Positions 33,801-39,557 of a stretch of 64,000 nt of DNA are shown here, piece by piece. Within the stretch, counting starts at the first letter, position 1. Each line of letters begins with the position of its first letter. Under the pieces are notes generated by a model. That model did no database searches. It was given only the letters and a program-made list of their open reading frames with translations, and was not told the origin of the DNA. Origin of the DNA: Eublepharis macularius (lineage: Eukaryota; Chordata; Lepidosauria; Squamata; Eublepharidae); NCBI RefSeq assembly GCF_028583425.1, contig NC_072801.1, forward strand, positions 63,999,766-64,063,765. Direction: 5' to 3'. Made by a program: the position numbers and the translations under genes.

Positions 33801-35051
33801 TTCTGCTATAGCAGGAGACCTGGTCCCTCCAGAAAGGCCCATTGTCAGCAGGCAGATGAGCCATGGCCAACTAGGGTTGCCAACCTTCAGGTGGGGCCTG
33901 GAGATCCCCCAGAATTACAATTGATGTCCGGACTACAGAAATCGGTTCCTCTGGAGAGAGTGGCAGCTTCATATGGTGGACTTTGGTATTATACTTCCCC
34001 AAGGTCTCTCCCCAGACTCCACCCCCAAATTTCCAAGACTTTTTCCAATCTGTAGCTGATAACCCTAGAGGCAGCAGCAATGAGAAACTTCCCTAGAGGT
34101 TTCTGGTATATTCTGAGCCTCTCACCAAACCAGGCCTGAGACCAGCTAAAAAAAGATGTTCACTTCTTGTTTCCATAAAAATAGCACTTGGAGCTGCTGT
34201 AGCACAGGGGTTAAGTGATTCAGCTGCAAACCAGATTTCTACTGGTTCAAAATCCACTACTGCCATGAGCTCAGTAGGCGGCCCCTCCTCTCAGCCCCAG
34301 CTCCCCTGCTGTATTGCGTGGATAATAACAACACTAACTTGTTCACCGCTCTGGGTGGGGCACTAATCTGTCTAGAAGAGTGGTATATAAGCGCAGTTGT
34401 TGTTGTTGTTATCAGCATATCATCTCATCCTTGATTTATAAGGGCTGCAGCATGAATTCCTGTGAAAGTGACTGTCTCAGCTTTATTCCCTCTGCAATAT
34501 GGGGGCGCTCATATAGGTTTAACTAACGGGGCTGTTGTAACTTGTAAGGATCTGTAGCACAACTTATGTGAAGAGCTTTGATCAGAGGAGTGTACTAAAT
34601 TATTTGGAAAGCATTTAAATCACCAACCACTGTATAAAGGATTATAAGCCTGATGCCCAAGCAAATACAAATCCTCCCTCTGAGCGTCAGGTCACCCGGC
34701 AGAGCTCTTCCCAAGCGCCTTCTTCTTTTCCTGATGCTCCAAAATACTGCTGCCCACATCTTGCTAGCCCAGATCCAGAGTCATCTTCCCCTTAACCATC
34801 ACTACAAGCCATCGATTTTTAACCCAATCCCTGCTCAAGGACAGTTTTATTTGCTTCTCACTAAGCCATGACAAGCTTCCCCTGCTAATTTCCAAAGTTT
34901 CAGCTGCTGCAATAAACAGAAGTGCAGAGCAAATCCCGCCCCCGCCCCCAGGCAGTTGGCAACTCTTCTAATGCCACCCACAAGCCAAAGTAGAATTTTT
35001 CTTACACCGGGCACTGCAGAGCAGGAACGCAGCTTTGACGATCAGCTTCAT
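794..35051 (-). CDS. ITGAL: Integrin alpha-L-like (CD11a) gene, 5' 23 coding exons; 3' end off window
   Basis: This is a leukocyte integrin alpha chain of the beta2-partner group. It should pair with ITGB2 at the cell surface and bind ICAM-type ligands through its inserted I domain. Twenty-three exons, all with usable GT-AG borders and compatible phases, give about 944 codons: signal peptide (1-15), propeller blades (16-152), I domain (about 153-345) with DDSGS, a Thr in NTHTPT and LTDG as the metal-site residues, then FG-GAP repeats with three calcium loops ([27 protein letters not shown]) and thigh/calf domains. The I-domain C-terminal helix (EKIFAIEG) and the FINMS segment recall ITGAM/ITGAX, but [20 protein letters not shown] and [19 protein letters not shown] match ITGAL best, and the neighbours CD2BP2 and TBC1D10B also flank human ITGAL. 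Human ITGAL has 1170 residues, so about 225, including the membrane segment and GFFKR tail, lie left of base 1. Confidence 0.88.
961..1043 (-). CDS. ITGAL: ITGAL exon 22: calf domain
   Basis: [20 protein letters not shown] is nearest to human ITGAL MMFNTLVNSSWGDSVEL. The donor is GTATGA; phase 0 in and 2 out. Confidence 0.86.
1083..1266. mobile_element. Fold-back MITE, AGCCAAGC family, copy A
   Basis: Nearly the whole element is one inverted repeat (GGCCAAGCTAGAAGTGGCG to its reverse complement) with CATGTATTCCTCCCTGTTCA in both arms. Flanks CATAG and CGTAG. Confidence 0.75.
1861..2100. repeat. SINE 3'-type repeat shared with 51.05-51.25 kb
   Basis: CAGTCCGCCTTTCTCACTGA, then GCAAAGTACAATAATGAAC and ACATTCAGTGAAAGAGATAC match the 51.1 kb insertion in reverse. 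Confidence 0.5.
2107..2297. mobile_element. Near-perfect palindromic MITE, GCCGTTTCC family
   Basis: Arms of about 95 bases pair almost completely around position 2202. Ends GCCGTTTCCACACGACTCAC and its complement; flanks ATTA on both sides. CpG-rich compared with its surroundings. Confidence 0.75.
2897..3007 (-). CDS. ITGAL: ITGAL exon 21: calf-1 domain
   Basis: [20 protein letters not shown] then [14 protein letters not shown]. The paired cysteines match the CE......SC.I..PIF..G segment. Acceptor CCCTTCCAG, donor GTAATA, 37 codons. Confidence 0.87.
3859..4026 (-). CDS. ITGAL: ITGAL exon 20: calf-1 domain
   Basis: [20 protein letters not shown], then [16 protein letters not shown], equals the V.N.GEDSY...V.F..P..LSF block. 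The donor is GTAAGT. The 5' border is uncertain: an AG at 4027 gives phase 0, which fits exon 19, while a better-looking TTTTAG gives a start at 4000 in phase 2. Confidence 0.78.
4218..4430 (+). repeat. 5S-rRNA-derived SINE, diverged
   Basis: TTGGAAGCTAAGCAGAGTTG, then TTGGTTAGTAATTGGATGGG and AGACC; the tail includes CAATGGCAAACA and GTCAGCTATG. Confidence 0.65.
4907..4981 (-). CDS. ITGAL: ITGAL exon 19 candidate (divergent)
   Basis: An open 25-codon stretch with a good acceptor (pyrimidine run, then TCTCAG) and a GTAAAT donor sits where family members encode the FEKNCG..C segment. Only [10 protein letters not shown] resembles the expected second Cys and following strand, and no FEKNC is seen. 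Phase 0 to 0 fits exon 18 and the longer form of exon 20. The real exon may differ in extent, or the segment may be diverged. Confidence 0.45.
5105..5295. mobile_element. Fold-back MITE, AGCCAAGC family, copy B
   Basis: AGCCAAGCTACAAGTGACG at both ends in inverted orientation; 5-bp flanks CTAAG on both sides. Confidence 0.8.
5457..5588 (-). CDS. ITGAL: ITGAL exon 18: thigh domain
   Basis: [15 protein letters not shown], then NLRPVLEP, equal to CI.D.ISPI.L..NF....LRPVL. 44 codons, phase 0 to 0. Confidence 0.86.
5938..6089 (-). CDS. ITGAL: ITGAL exon 17: thigh domain
   Basis: [19 protein letters not shown] corresponds to the I.....YDL.LD segment; [15 protein letters not shown] carries one of the thigh cysteines. 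Phase 1 in and 0 out. Confidence 0.85.
6529..6938 (-). mobile_element. hAT-like MITE, CAGGGSTCATTTC family, copy 1
   Basis: Ends CAGGGGTCATTTC and, reversed, CAGGGCTCATTTT; perfect 8-bp duplication GCCTTTAG on both sides. 410 bp, no coding sequence. The interior is rich in repeats of GGCCCAAAATGG type words. Confidence 0.8.
7368..7531 (-). CDS. ITGAL: ITGAL exon 16: thigh domain start
   Basis: [20 protein letters not shown] equals the RSRPVL.V...F.P..I segment of beta2 alpha chains; [10 protein letters not shown] follows. Phases 2 in and 1 out fit both neighbours. Confidence 0.85.
7664..7905 (-). repeat. tRNA-derived SINE
   Basis: The plus strand shows TGCCTTTCTCCCCAATGGAG, CCCTGTGAGGCAGG and GGGGATTCAAAGCTGAG (reverse of the tRNA B box), ending ATTACACCACACTGGTTCT. 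Confidence 0.65.
8251..8381 (-). CDS. ITGAL: ITGAL exon 15: propeller, third calcium loop
   Basis: [20 protein letters not shown] then [14 protein letters not shown], the last FG-GAP blade. The donor is GTAAGA. Confidence 0.92.
9177..9356. mobile_element. Fold-back MITE, AGCCAAGC family, copy C
   Basis: Inverted arms as in copy B; 5-bp duplication CTATG on both sides. Confidence 0.8.
9430..9625. repeat. Dispersed repeat with GCTCATACCCTACCACAAAT motif
   Basis: Partial inverted symmetry (AAATTTGTGGCAGGGTATGA against its complement) and an ending CAGACCAACATGGCTAC. Relatives with CTACTGGACTCAAAT words lie at 47.17-47.26, 57.56-57.68 and 59.78-60.08 kb. Confidence 0.5.
9843..10046 (-). CDS. 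ITGAL: ITGAL exon 14: propeller, second calcium loop
   Basis: [20 protein letters not shown] then DVAIGAP and [14 protein letters not shown] repeat with calcium loop; 68 codons, phase 0 to 0. Confidence 0.93.
10125..10275. mobile_element. Degraded copy of the CAGGGCTTTTTTTC-type MITE
   Basis: GGAACGCGGTGGAACGGAGT and GCCACCTCTTTTCCCAGAAA match the 32.6 kb copy; flanked by an 8-bp duplication CCTTGTTC. Confidence 0.65.
11814..11954 (-). CDS. ITGAL: ITGAL exon 13: propeller, first calcium loop
   Basis: [20 protein letters not shown], then [16 protein letters not shown] repeat with a DxDxDGxxD calcium loop. Exactly 47 codons, phase 0 to 0. Confidence 0.93.
12567..12703 (-). CDS. ITGAL: ITGAL exon 12: propeller blade 4
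   Basis: [20 protein letters not shown] then [10 protein letters not shown], equal to the GAPRYQHxGRV motif. Donor GTAAGT. Confidence 0.92.
12837..12972 (-). CDS. ITGAL: ITGAL exon 11: propeller blade 3
   Basis: [13 protein letters not shown] is the highly conserved VGAxDWAGG block; FINMS and LKDSYLG follow. The donor is GTGGGT. Confidence 0.92.
13153..13229 (-). CDS. ITGAL: ITGAL exon 10: linker after the I domain
   Basis: [20 protein letters not shown] matches the GTQTGSSSSFEHEMSQEGF type linker. Phase 1 in and 0 out. Confidence 0.88.
14002..14149 (-). CDS. ITGAL: ITGAL exon 9: I-domain C-terminal half
   Basis: [20 protein letters not shown], then [12 protein letters not shown] and [10 protein letters not shown], the ligand-regulated C-terminal helix. 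The wording is close to ITGAM (EKIFAIEG). Confidence 0.92.
14424..14636. mobile_element. Palindromic MITE, GCCGTTTCC family, second copy
   Basis: GGCCGTTTCCACACGACTTA at the left and its inverted match at the right, with CTTCTCGCGCGAAATCGC type words inside. Confidence 0.7.
14793..15013. mobile_element. Fold-back MITE, AGCCAAGC family, copy D
   Basis: Inverted arms with a short loop containing CCATCCCATGTCTGTGC; 5-bp duplication CTGAG on both sides. Confidence 0.8.
16380..16612. mobile_element. Fold-back MITE, AGCCAAGC family, copy E
   Basis: Same arms and loop as copy D; flanks CTGTG and CTTAG are similar. Lies 60 bases from ITGAL exon 8. Confidence 0.75.
16671..16824 (-). CDS. ITGAL: ITGAL exon 8: I domain, metal-site Asp
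   Basis: [15 protein letters not shown] contains the conserved TDG aspartate; GIIRYAIG closes the exon. The donor is GTACGG and phase 0 out matches exon 9. Confidence 0.92.
16922..17070 (-). CDS. ITGAL: ITGAL exon 7: I domain, metal-site Thr
   Basis: [16 protein letters not shown], then [14 protein letters not shown]. The Thr within NTHTPT is the second metal-site element. Acceptor CTCTCTAG, donor GTGAGT. Confidence 0.92.
17138..17215. mobile_element. Short palindromic MITE (CAGTGCAATCC family)
   Basis: AGAGTTACTCCAGCCTAAAC and its inverted copy, ending AGGATTGCACTG. Confidence 0.5.
17486..17832. mobile_element. Longer fold-back element with the same AGCCAAGC ends
   Basis: About 130-base inverted arms beginning AGCCAAGCT and containing ATGTAGGTGTCCTGGTCTTA, with a GC-rich 100-base centre. 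The ends match the short family; the interior does not. The arms are themselves bounded by inner AGCCAAGC words, so the unit may be compound. Confidence 0.6.
18635..18762 (-). CDS. ITGAL: ITGAL exon 6: I-domain start with DxSxS metal motif
   Basis: Encodes [17 protein letters not shown], the start of the von Willebrand A-type I domain. DDSGS (residues 165-169) supplies the first three metal-site ligands. The donor is GTGAGA. Confidence 0.92.
18931..19177 (+). repeat. Sauria-type tRNA-derived SINE
   Basis: tRNA-like head with a GGTTTGATTCCCC B box, then TGAAGCCAGCTGGGTGACCT, a GGTATATAAATTGAATG 3' part and a TTG repeat tail. Confidence 0.75.
19425..19530. repeat. Half copy of the AGCCAAGC fold-back family
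   Basis: Only the right arm and part of the loop are present, ending CACTTGTAGTTTGGCTC. Confidence 0.55.
20577..20820. repeat. Diverged TAGGGTTGCC-family copy
   Basis: Contains CTACAGAGATCAGTTCTGCTG and the CCCCTCCCCAAACC word of the family without clean ends. Confidence 0.45.
20893..21144 (+). repeat. Sauria-type tRNA-derived SINE
   Basis: GGAGCCAGTTTGGTGTAGTG, a GGGTTTGATTCCCC B box and a TTG tail; same family as at 18.9 kb. Confidence 0.75.
21880..21994 (-). CDS. ITGAL: ITGAL exon 5: propeller, up to the I-domain insertion
   Basis: Encodes [10 protein letters not shown], then [11 protein letters not shown] and EIRPAFQ. The Cys pattern matches ACGP...C....Y..G.C in leukocyte integrins, and the RPAFQ ending is like ITGAL (RPGFQEC). 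Confidence 0.9.
22161..22225 (-). CDS. ITGAL: ITGAL exon 4: propeller
   Basis: A short exon with [12 protein letters not shown], equal to the conserved SLGLSLA stretch. Strong GTAAGT donor; phase 1 in and 0 out. Confidence 0.87.
23122..23234 (-). CDS. ITGAL: ITGAL exon 3: propeller blade 1
   Basis: Encodes [13 protein letters not shown] and [17 protein letters not shown], the counterpart of the VVVGAP...G.LYQC segment. The donor is GTAGGT. Confidence 0.87.
23334..23451 (-). CDS. ITGAL: ITGAL exon 2: first propeller blade
   Basis: Encodes [13 protein letters not shown] and QFGYRVVQI, the usual FN.D..... F....FGY.V.Q start of mature integrin alpha chains. Acceptor CTAG, donor GTGAGA, phase 1 in and 2 out. 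Confidence 0.88.
23759..24151 (+). mobile_element. hAT-like MITE, CAGGGSTCATTTC family, copy 2
   Basis: Perfect 8-bp duplication GTGATTGT on both sides; 393 bp, closely similar to the copies at 6.5 and 60.5 kb. Confidence 0.82.
24451..24679. mobile_element. TAGGGTTGCC MITE
   Basis: Ends TAGGGTTGCCATCCTCC and GGCAACCCTA; flanks GGAGAGAT and AGAGAGAT (one mismatch). Confidence 0.7.
24726..26266. repeat. 1.5-kb GC-rich block with CAGTGCAATCCTAAGC-like ends
   Basis: The left end reads CAGTGCAATCCTAAGCAGAG and the right end, reversed, CAGCTCAATTCTAAGCCC, resembling the ends of short palindromic repeats at 33.28 and 17.14 kb. The interior is GC-rich with no recognisable protein. It may be a long non-autonomous DNA element. 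Confidence 0.35.
26403..26841 (+). mobile_element. Non-autonomous hAT-Charlie element
   Basis: Left end CAGGAGTCCCTAATG, right end (reversed) CAGGGGTCCCCAGCC. Imperfect 8-bp flanks TTCTAAGT and CTCTAGTT. No coding remains. It lies 130 bases from the larger hAT copy. Confidence 0.55.
28064..28117 (+). repeat. CR1 3'-end fragment
   Basis: GAAGGGACCCTAGAGATCCC, then CTTCCAACCCTATGATTCTA, the conserved CR1 3' terminus, inside the hAT element. Confidence 0.6.
28513..29173 (+). pseudogene. Broken hAT transposase, middle part
   Basis: Open frames of 108 and 86 codons with [20 protein letters not shown] and [16 protein letters not shown], recognisable hAT transposase segments of the GTF2IRD2-like group. 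The reading frame is interrupted, then cut at 29173 by the L1-like insertion and resumed at about 30690-30800. Confidence 0.7.
29174..30689 (+). mobile_element. L1-like retroelement with ORF1 only (half-L1)
   Basis: Flanked by a 16-bp duplication AAAACTTACAGATGAA (29158-29173 and 30690-30705) and ending in an A-rich tail (30669-30689). A GC-rich 5' region of about 400 bases precedes ORF1. No ORF2 (endonuclease or reverse transcriptase) follows: only about 200 bases separate the ORF1 stop from the tail. Because both duplications are present, this is not a 5' truncation. It resembles the HAL1 layout known from mammals. Confidence 0.8.
29570..30483 (+). pseudogene. L1 ORF1-like protein, one frameshift
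   Basis: The first frame begins [20 protein letters not shown] and runs to a G-run near 29759-29767, where the frame shifts. The second continues [20 protein letters not shown] (coiled coil), then [39 protein letters not shown] and [20 protein letters not shown]. These are the RRM and C-terminal domains of L1 ORF1p (transposase_22 family), an RNA-binding chaperone. The shift could be a real mutation or a homopolymer miscount. Confidence 0.8.
31030..31165 (-). repeat. 5S-rRNA-derived SINE fragment
   Basis: The reversed sequence contains TCAGAAGCTAAGCTGGGTTG, then GGTCCTGGTTAATATTTGG, right next to the hAT right end. Confidence 0.6.
31551..31759. mobile_element. TAGGGTTGCC MITE inserted into another copy of itself
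   Basis: Begins TAGGGTTGCC, ends GGCAACCCTTA; flanked by a perfect 8-bp duplication AATGCCAT (31543-31550, 31760-31767). The flanking halves (31441-31542 and 31768-31880) are a second copy of the same family. The 8-bp duplication suggests hAT machinery. Confidence 0.78.
32569..32768. mobile_element. hAT-like MITE, CAGGGCTTTTTTTC family
   Basis: 200 bp with terminal repeats CAGGGCTTTTTTTC and, reversed, CAGGGCTTTTTTCTG. A perfect 8-bp duplication CTCAAGAG flanks it. The centre is a GC-rich hairpin (CTCCAGGGGGCGGGGCCTGGAG). It shares GGGGGAACGC with the CAGGGSTCATTTC family. Confidence 0.8.
33009..33226 (+). repeat. 5S-rRNA-derived SINE
   Basis: TCTCAGAAGCTAAGCAGGGT, then TTGGTTAGTAATTGAATGGG and AGACC: the internal promoter part of 5S rRNA, followed by a non-5S tail (GGCAATGGCAAACCACCTCT). 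Not a 5S gene because the flanks differ. Confidence 0.75.
33279..33344. mobile_element. Short palindromic MITE (CAGTGAAATCC ends)
   Basis: 66 bp; CAGTGAAATCC and its inverted copy GGATTTCACTG at the ends, with AAGCAGAATTACTCCAGTCT inside. Confidence 0.6.
33872..34067. mobile_element. TAGGGTTGCC MITE, diverged
   Basis: TAGGGTTGCCAACCTTCAGG at the left and AACCCTA at the right; interior as in the other copies. Flanking duplication not recognisable. Confidence 0.6.
34193..34412 (+). repeat. tRNA-derived SINE, related family
   Basis: GAGCTGCTGTAGCACAGGGG, a GGTTCAAAATCC B box, CTCTGGGTGGGGCAC and a GTTGTTGTTG tail. Confidence 0.6.
35006..35051 (-). CDS. ITGAL: ITGAL exon 1: start codon and signal peptide
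   Basis: ATG followed by a hydrophobic run ([15 protein letters not shown]). It ends in phase 1 at a GTAAG donor; another GT two bases earlier is weaker. The phase matches exon 2, 11.5 kb away. It is the only ATG with a signal peptide in the right place. Confidence 0.8.
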
Positions 35052-35250
35052 TTTGGTGGTGGGCTCAATCCAGTTGCTTCAGCTCTCTGGGGATGTCTCC
35101 CGTCTGTTGCGTGATTTTCTCTCTCTTACAAGTCATTTCCTATTATTGCCACACTAGCATCATTCTCCTCCTATATTCCCCCCCCCCATGCTTCTGCTTT
35201 ATTTCATCATTTGCATCTTCGAATGCAGCGCTAGAGAATGTTTCACTAGC
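35052..35250 (-). promoter_or_regulatory. ITGAL 5' UTR and proximal promoter region
   Basis: The sequence just upstream of the start codon has no TATA box. An AGGAAATGACTT stretch (about 35129-35140 on the minus strand) contains an ETS/PU.1-type GGAA core, as is common in leukocyte gene promoters. The start site itself cannot be placed. Confidence 0.3.
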
Positions 35251-35445
35251 TGGACAAGCAAATGTTTAGAGGTAGATGCTCTGATGCATAGACAAATTGT
35301 AAAAACCAAGTGCAAACTTATGCACGGTATCAGGACTTTTGCTAACTAACGTTCATAGGCAAAAAAGCAGAAGTCCATCAGTGAAACTTCTGTCATTGCA
35401 AGTTTATGCTGGGAATGCCTCACTCACAAGACAAAATTGGGGAAA

Positions 35446-35738
35446 GGTCAATGGCAGGTCAATGGTAAAGGTGCAAGCACCGAGTCATTACTGACCCATG
35501 GGGGGACGTCGCATCACGATGTTTTCTTGGCAGACTTTTGTTATGGGGTAGTTTGCCATTGCCTTCCCCAGTCATCTACGCTTTACCCCCAGGAAACTGG
35601 GTACTCACCTAGGAAGGATGGAAGGCTGAGTCAACCTTGAGCCGGCTATTTGAACCCAGCTTCCGCCAGGAGCGAACTCAGGTCATGAGCAGAGCTTGGG
35701 CTGCAGTACTAAAGCTTACCACTCTGCACCACGGGGCA
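35446..35738 (-). repeat. tRNA-derived SINE
   Basis: GCACCGAGTCATTACTGACC, GGTAGTTTGCCATTGCCTTC and a reversed B-box-like GGTCATGAGCAGAGCTTGGG; ends at CTCTGCACCACGGGGC. Confidence 0.55.
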
Positions 35739-35893
35739 ATTGGTCCAAATGGCTAAATAGAATCTCCATGTTCAGACACAATTATGGCTGGCTTACAAAC
35801 TTCCCAGAGACATCTATTCAGTTACTGAGACAGTGTTGGACTGATCCTGCAAAGCCATCATTATATTCTCAGTTGTGAAAGATATAAAGCTTT

Positions 35894-36486
35894 GTATTGT
35901 CGAAGGCTTTCACGGCCGGAGAACGATGGTTGTTGTGGGTTTTCCGGGCTGTATTGCCGTGGTCTTGGCATTGTAGTTCCTGACGTTTCGCCAGCGGCTG
36001 TGGCTGGCATCTTCAGAGGTGTAGCACCAAAAGACAGAGATCTCTCAGTGTCACAGTGTGGAGCAGATGTAGGTCCTTTGTATCTACTCAGGAGGGGTGG
36101 GGTTGAGCTGAGTCAACCTGTAAAAGTTTCCCAGGGTGTGGAATGCTAATGGTGGGAGGCTTCACTGTATCCTGAGGAGGTTCTTTTGCATATGGATTGG
36201 TACCAATCAAGTACCAATCCATATGCAAAAGAACCTCCTCAGGATACAGTGAAGCCTCCCACCATTAGCATTCCACACCCTGGGAAACTTTTACAGGTTG
36301 ACTCAGCTCAACCCCACCCCTCCTGAGTAGATACAAAGGACCTACATCTGCTCCACACTGTGACACTGAGAGATCTCTGTCTTTTGGTGCTACACCTCTG
36401 AAGATGCCAGCCACAGCCGCTGGCGAAACGTCAGGAACTACAATGCCAAGACCACGGCAATACAGCCCGGAAAACCCACAACAACC
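35894..36486. mobile_element. 593-bp Penelope-like inverted-repeat insertion
   Basis: Two 278-bp arms (35926-36203 and 36211-36488) pair without any indel around a 7-base loop, and I found no mismatch where I compared them. The insertion is flanked by a 12-bp duplication ATATAAAGCTTT (35882-35893 and 36487-36498). The left edge reads TATTGTCGAAGGCTTTCACG and the arms carry GGCGAAACGTCAGGAACTAC, motifs I associate with terminal regions of vertebrate Penelope-like elements. The family call is from memory. Confidence 0.6.
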
Positions 36487-36499
36487 ATATAAAGCTTTC

Positions 36500-39200
36500 C
36501 CCTAAAAACTAAAAAGGGTAAGGAGCAGAATCTGAAGGGGACCACAGACCCCAATGCTGTCGAGAGAAATTAGGAATCCTGCCTCCAACTTCACCAGCCC
36601 ATTAACTGCCACTATCTGTCCAAAGAACTCAGGCCAAGATCTCCCAAATAGTGATGAAGAAGTGTATTTGTTTCTGCACTGTACAATTCAGCAGGTGCAA
36701 ATAAATGTGACTGAATATTTCTCCATAAAAAAGATCCTTGCACCTAGAAAACAAATCAGTCAGGGAAAGTTTGTTAGAATCCTTCCCTTATGACATCTAC
36801 CTGTCTGTATTGAGGATTTTATTGTCTATGAAGGAGCAACCAATTATGTTGACCACAATCTGCACTTAGGGGACTGGCTCAAGCAGTGACTTCCATCAGT
36901 GGAATAGGACTTTCCCACCTCCCTTATCCTAGTGCAGTCTGAAATGCTGCGACTGGGGGACGAGATTCTCCAGGAACCTCACAAGGAGCGAATCGGAGGT
37001 CTTCAGTGGAAGACAGAAATCAGCAAATATCCCGTTAGTATTCATCTGCTGCCAGAGCCAACCCTGAACAGTTTCATCTCCTCCTCTGCTGTTTCCCAAA
37101 CCTCAGTTTCCACTTCTGGCGAAAGTACAAACCTTAGCCGCAGGACCTGCAGATTCTGTTCCTCAGTCCAGCGTGAGACTGTGTTTGCTTCCACTCAAGA
37201 GTTCTTGCTCCTTGTTCCGTTACAAACTGCAGTGGTTTTAAGTGGGGCTTCGGCCCCTCATTTTGTGGCTCTCCCACCATCTCGGTTCTCTTTGGCTCTT
37301 TTTCTGGGTTCCCAAACCTGCTTTGTTATGATCTTTGTTGAGAGACTGTACCCAAAGTAGGTTTGTGGAATGCATAGAGGGGAATGTGTGGATTTCTACA
37401 CTGCCCCACCCACATCTGACACTTTTTTTCTCACATACACCATTCCCCCACCCACCCCATCACTTGTGAGCTTCTTGTTTTTTTTATTGATAGCAGAGCC
37501 AGCATGGCATAGAGGATAGTGTGTCAGACTAGGATCCTGAGAGAAGTGAGTTCAAATCCCCTCTTCTACCAAGGAAGTTCACTGGGTGACCCTAGGCCAG
37601 TCACAAACTCTCTGCCTGGCTGATCCCCAGGGTGATGGTTGCAAAGGAATGGAGGAGGGGAGAATGATATTGTAAGCTACTTTGAGTCCCAACTGGAGAG
37701 AAAAGGATATAAATAAGCACAAGTCTCTTCACACTATAGTGATAGTCCTGCTACTGACTGAAAACAAATACTGGCAAAACACTTGCCTGAAGGAGGCATG
37801 AGGGGGGGAAAGCCTGTGTAGAAGCACCGTTGCTGCTTTAAATGCCCAAATGCACATCTTAAATTGCCTCAGCTCTCCAGGTAAACAGATGGGACCAGTA
37901 TCTAATTTCTTCTTTCCTAACAACCCCCTGGGGAAAAGGCTGTTTCTCGATGAGGGGGAAAAGAGAGTCAGGGTTTTCTTATCTGGAGGAATCCCTGTCC
38001 ATCTGTCACCTGAAGTCGCAGATATGAGTACTGGGACAAATGAAGTCTGTAGGGCTTGCGATCTAGACCAATGGTTCTTGATGGGACACAGAAATCATCC
38101 CAGTGGAATGCAGAGTTTTTGTAGCAATTACTAAGAATTCATTCTTTCTCAAATCCTGTATCTACCTTCAAGTGTGAAGGAAGCCATCTTCTGCCGCACC
38201 TGCCACAGATTATCCATCTGTGACTTTTTGGCATGCTAACAGTGACAGAATGTCTGTAAAGATATAAATGTTTGGGGGAGGGCTTTTAGTTTTCACCATG
38301 GTGCGAGCAACCCAGGTCCTTTGATAGAGCTGATTGGTAGGATGTATGATACAAAAGGTTGACAACCGCAGATCTAGACAACCTTGATTTCCTTTCAACA
38401 TTTCCTTTCAACAAGGGCCTCTGTCCTTTGATGATTTTCAAGCCCCCTTGATATTTTTGAGTCAAAACCTGCAGATGCTGTGTATTACAAGCTTAAAACC
38501 ACCACACAACATGCCTAAAGAAGACTCTCTAATGTTGCTGACCTAAGGGAGTGGGTGAGTAGCAGATCATTACAGTGAGGGAGACTGGGGAAGGGGGCGG
38601 GATGTCAAAAGGCTTTGGCCAAGCTTGCCTCAGGAACGCTACCACAGAGGCATCCTACGCTTTTCATTGGGAAGAGGAGCTGAATAAGACTCATGGAGTA
38701 CAGACCATAGGAATATGCACTGGAGGAACATCCGCAAGCCTGTGTAAAAGGGGATGGGGTCTGCCCCCTCCCCGGATGAGCTCTTTTTGCTTGCACACAA
38801 AAGCAAGTCTACAACAAAAGCACTTGCAAAGCCACCCTCAATCTGAAGTCACAATTTCTCCACCCGACACTGCAGAAGACGGACACACAAGGACAGGCAC
38901 TCGCGTGCACTGCAGTTCGGCTACTAGATTTGCCGCAAGGCTCCAGAGTCCATTGCAGGGGCCAAACCTACATTCCCCTCCTGCTCACAACACCAAGCAA
39001 GCAGTGGCTTTCTGCTTACTCGTGCATGCACTTCCCCCTTGATCTCTCCTCTTCATGCCAAAAGAAGATCACGCTGGAAGTCTGAGGGAGAAGAAGAGAA
39101 CCAAACATTGGATATCAGCCTTCACAGCCCAGGCACAGCAAGCTGCCACCCCTATTCTATGCTCAGTTCACAGTAGGGGAACAACTGGATATGACCGCAG
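36500..39200. other. Intergenic stretch between ITGAL and CD2BP2
   Basis: Apart from the tRNA SINE at 37.5 kb I see nothing gene-like. Frames at 36932-37360 and 38575-39042 are open but lack a family, splice context or composition typical of coding DNA. Confidence 0.4.
37493..37722 (+). repeat. tRNA-derived SINE
   Basis: AGCCAGCATGGCATAGAGGA, a GAGTTCAAATCCCC B box and TTTGAGTCCCAACTGGAGAG. Confidence 0.6.
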
Positions 39201-39266
39201 GCAGGGAAACAGCAGCTTGACCATCAAGCACAATTGACCAATCAAGCACAACTGAAGGTTGGTTCT

Positions 39267-39272
39267 TTTATT
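39267..39272 (-). terminator. CD2BP2 polyadenylation signal
   Basis: AATAAA on the minus strand, about 175 bases past the CD2BP2 stop codon; this gives a short 3' UTR. Confidence 0.6.
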
Positions 39273-39446
39273 TCTCACAAAACCAGAGTCAGATGAGAAG
39301 CCAAAGCTCTTCCCTTCCAGAAAGATATCACCACACACGCACGCACACACTCCCTCCCCTCCCCCCAAAGTCCAGCAACTTCTTTCCGGCTGCTGCCATG
39401 CTGAGTTACGCCTCTCATGCTCCTTGGGGCAGGAGTCAGGTTCCAA

Positions 39447-39557
39447 TCACGTGTAGAGGTCAAAATCAATGCGTTTGGAATTGTAGAACTGACCCTCAGA
39501 ATTATCCGCCTTCCGGCAGTAGACGCCATCAGGGAAATAGCCCTGGGACACCCAGTC
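39447..39557 (-). CDS. CD2BP2: CD2BP2 last exon, GYF domain second half and stop
   Basis: [16 protein letters not shown] to the C-terminus FDLYT, then TGA. Acceptor CCTTCCAG. Confidence 0.96.
   Translation of the reverse strand, partial: DWVSQGYFPDGVYCRKADNSEGQFYNSKRIDFDLYT

Noticed and set aside
36932-37360. 142-codon plus frame upstream of ITGAL.
   Set aside because: No recognisable domain, no splice context, composition like noncoding DNA.
38575-39042. 155-codon plus frame.
   Set aside because: No family recognised; lies between ITGAL and CD2BP2 without promoter, splice or polyadenylation context.
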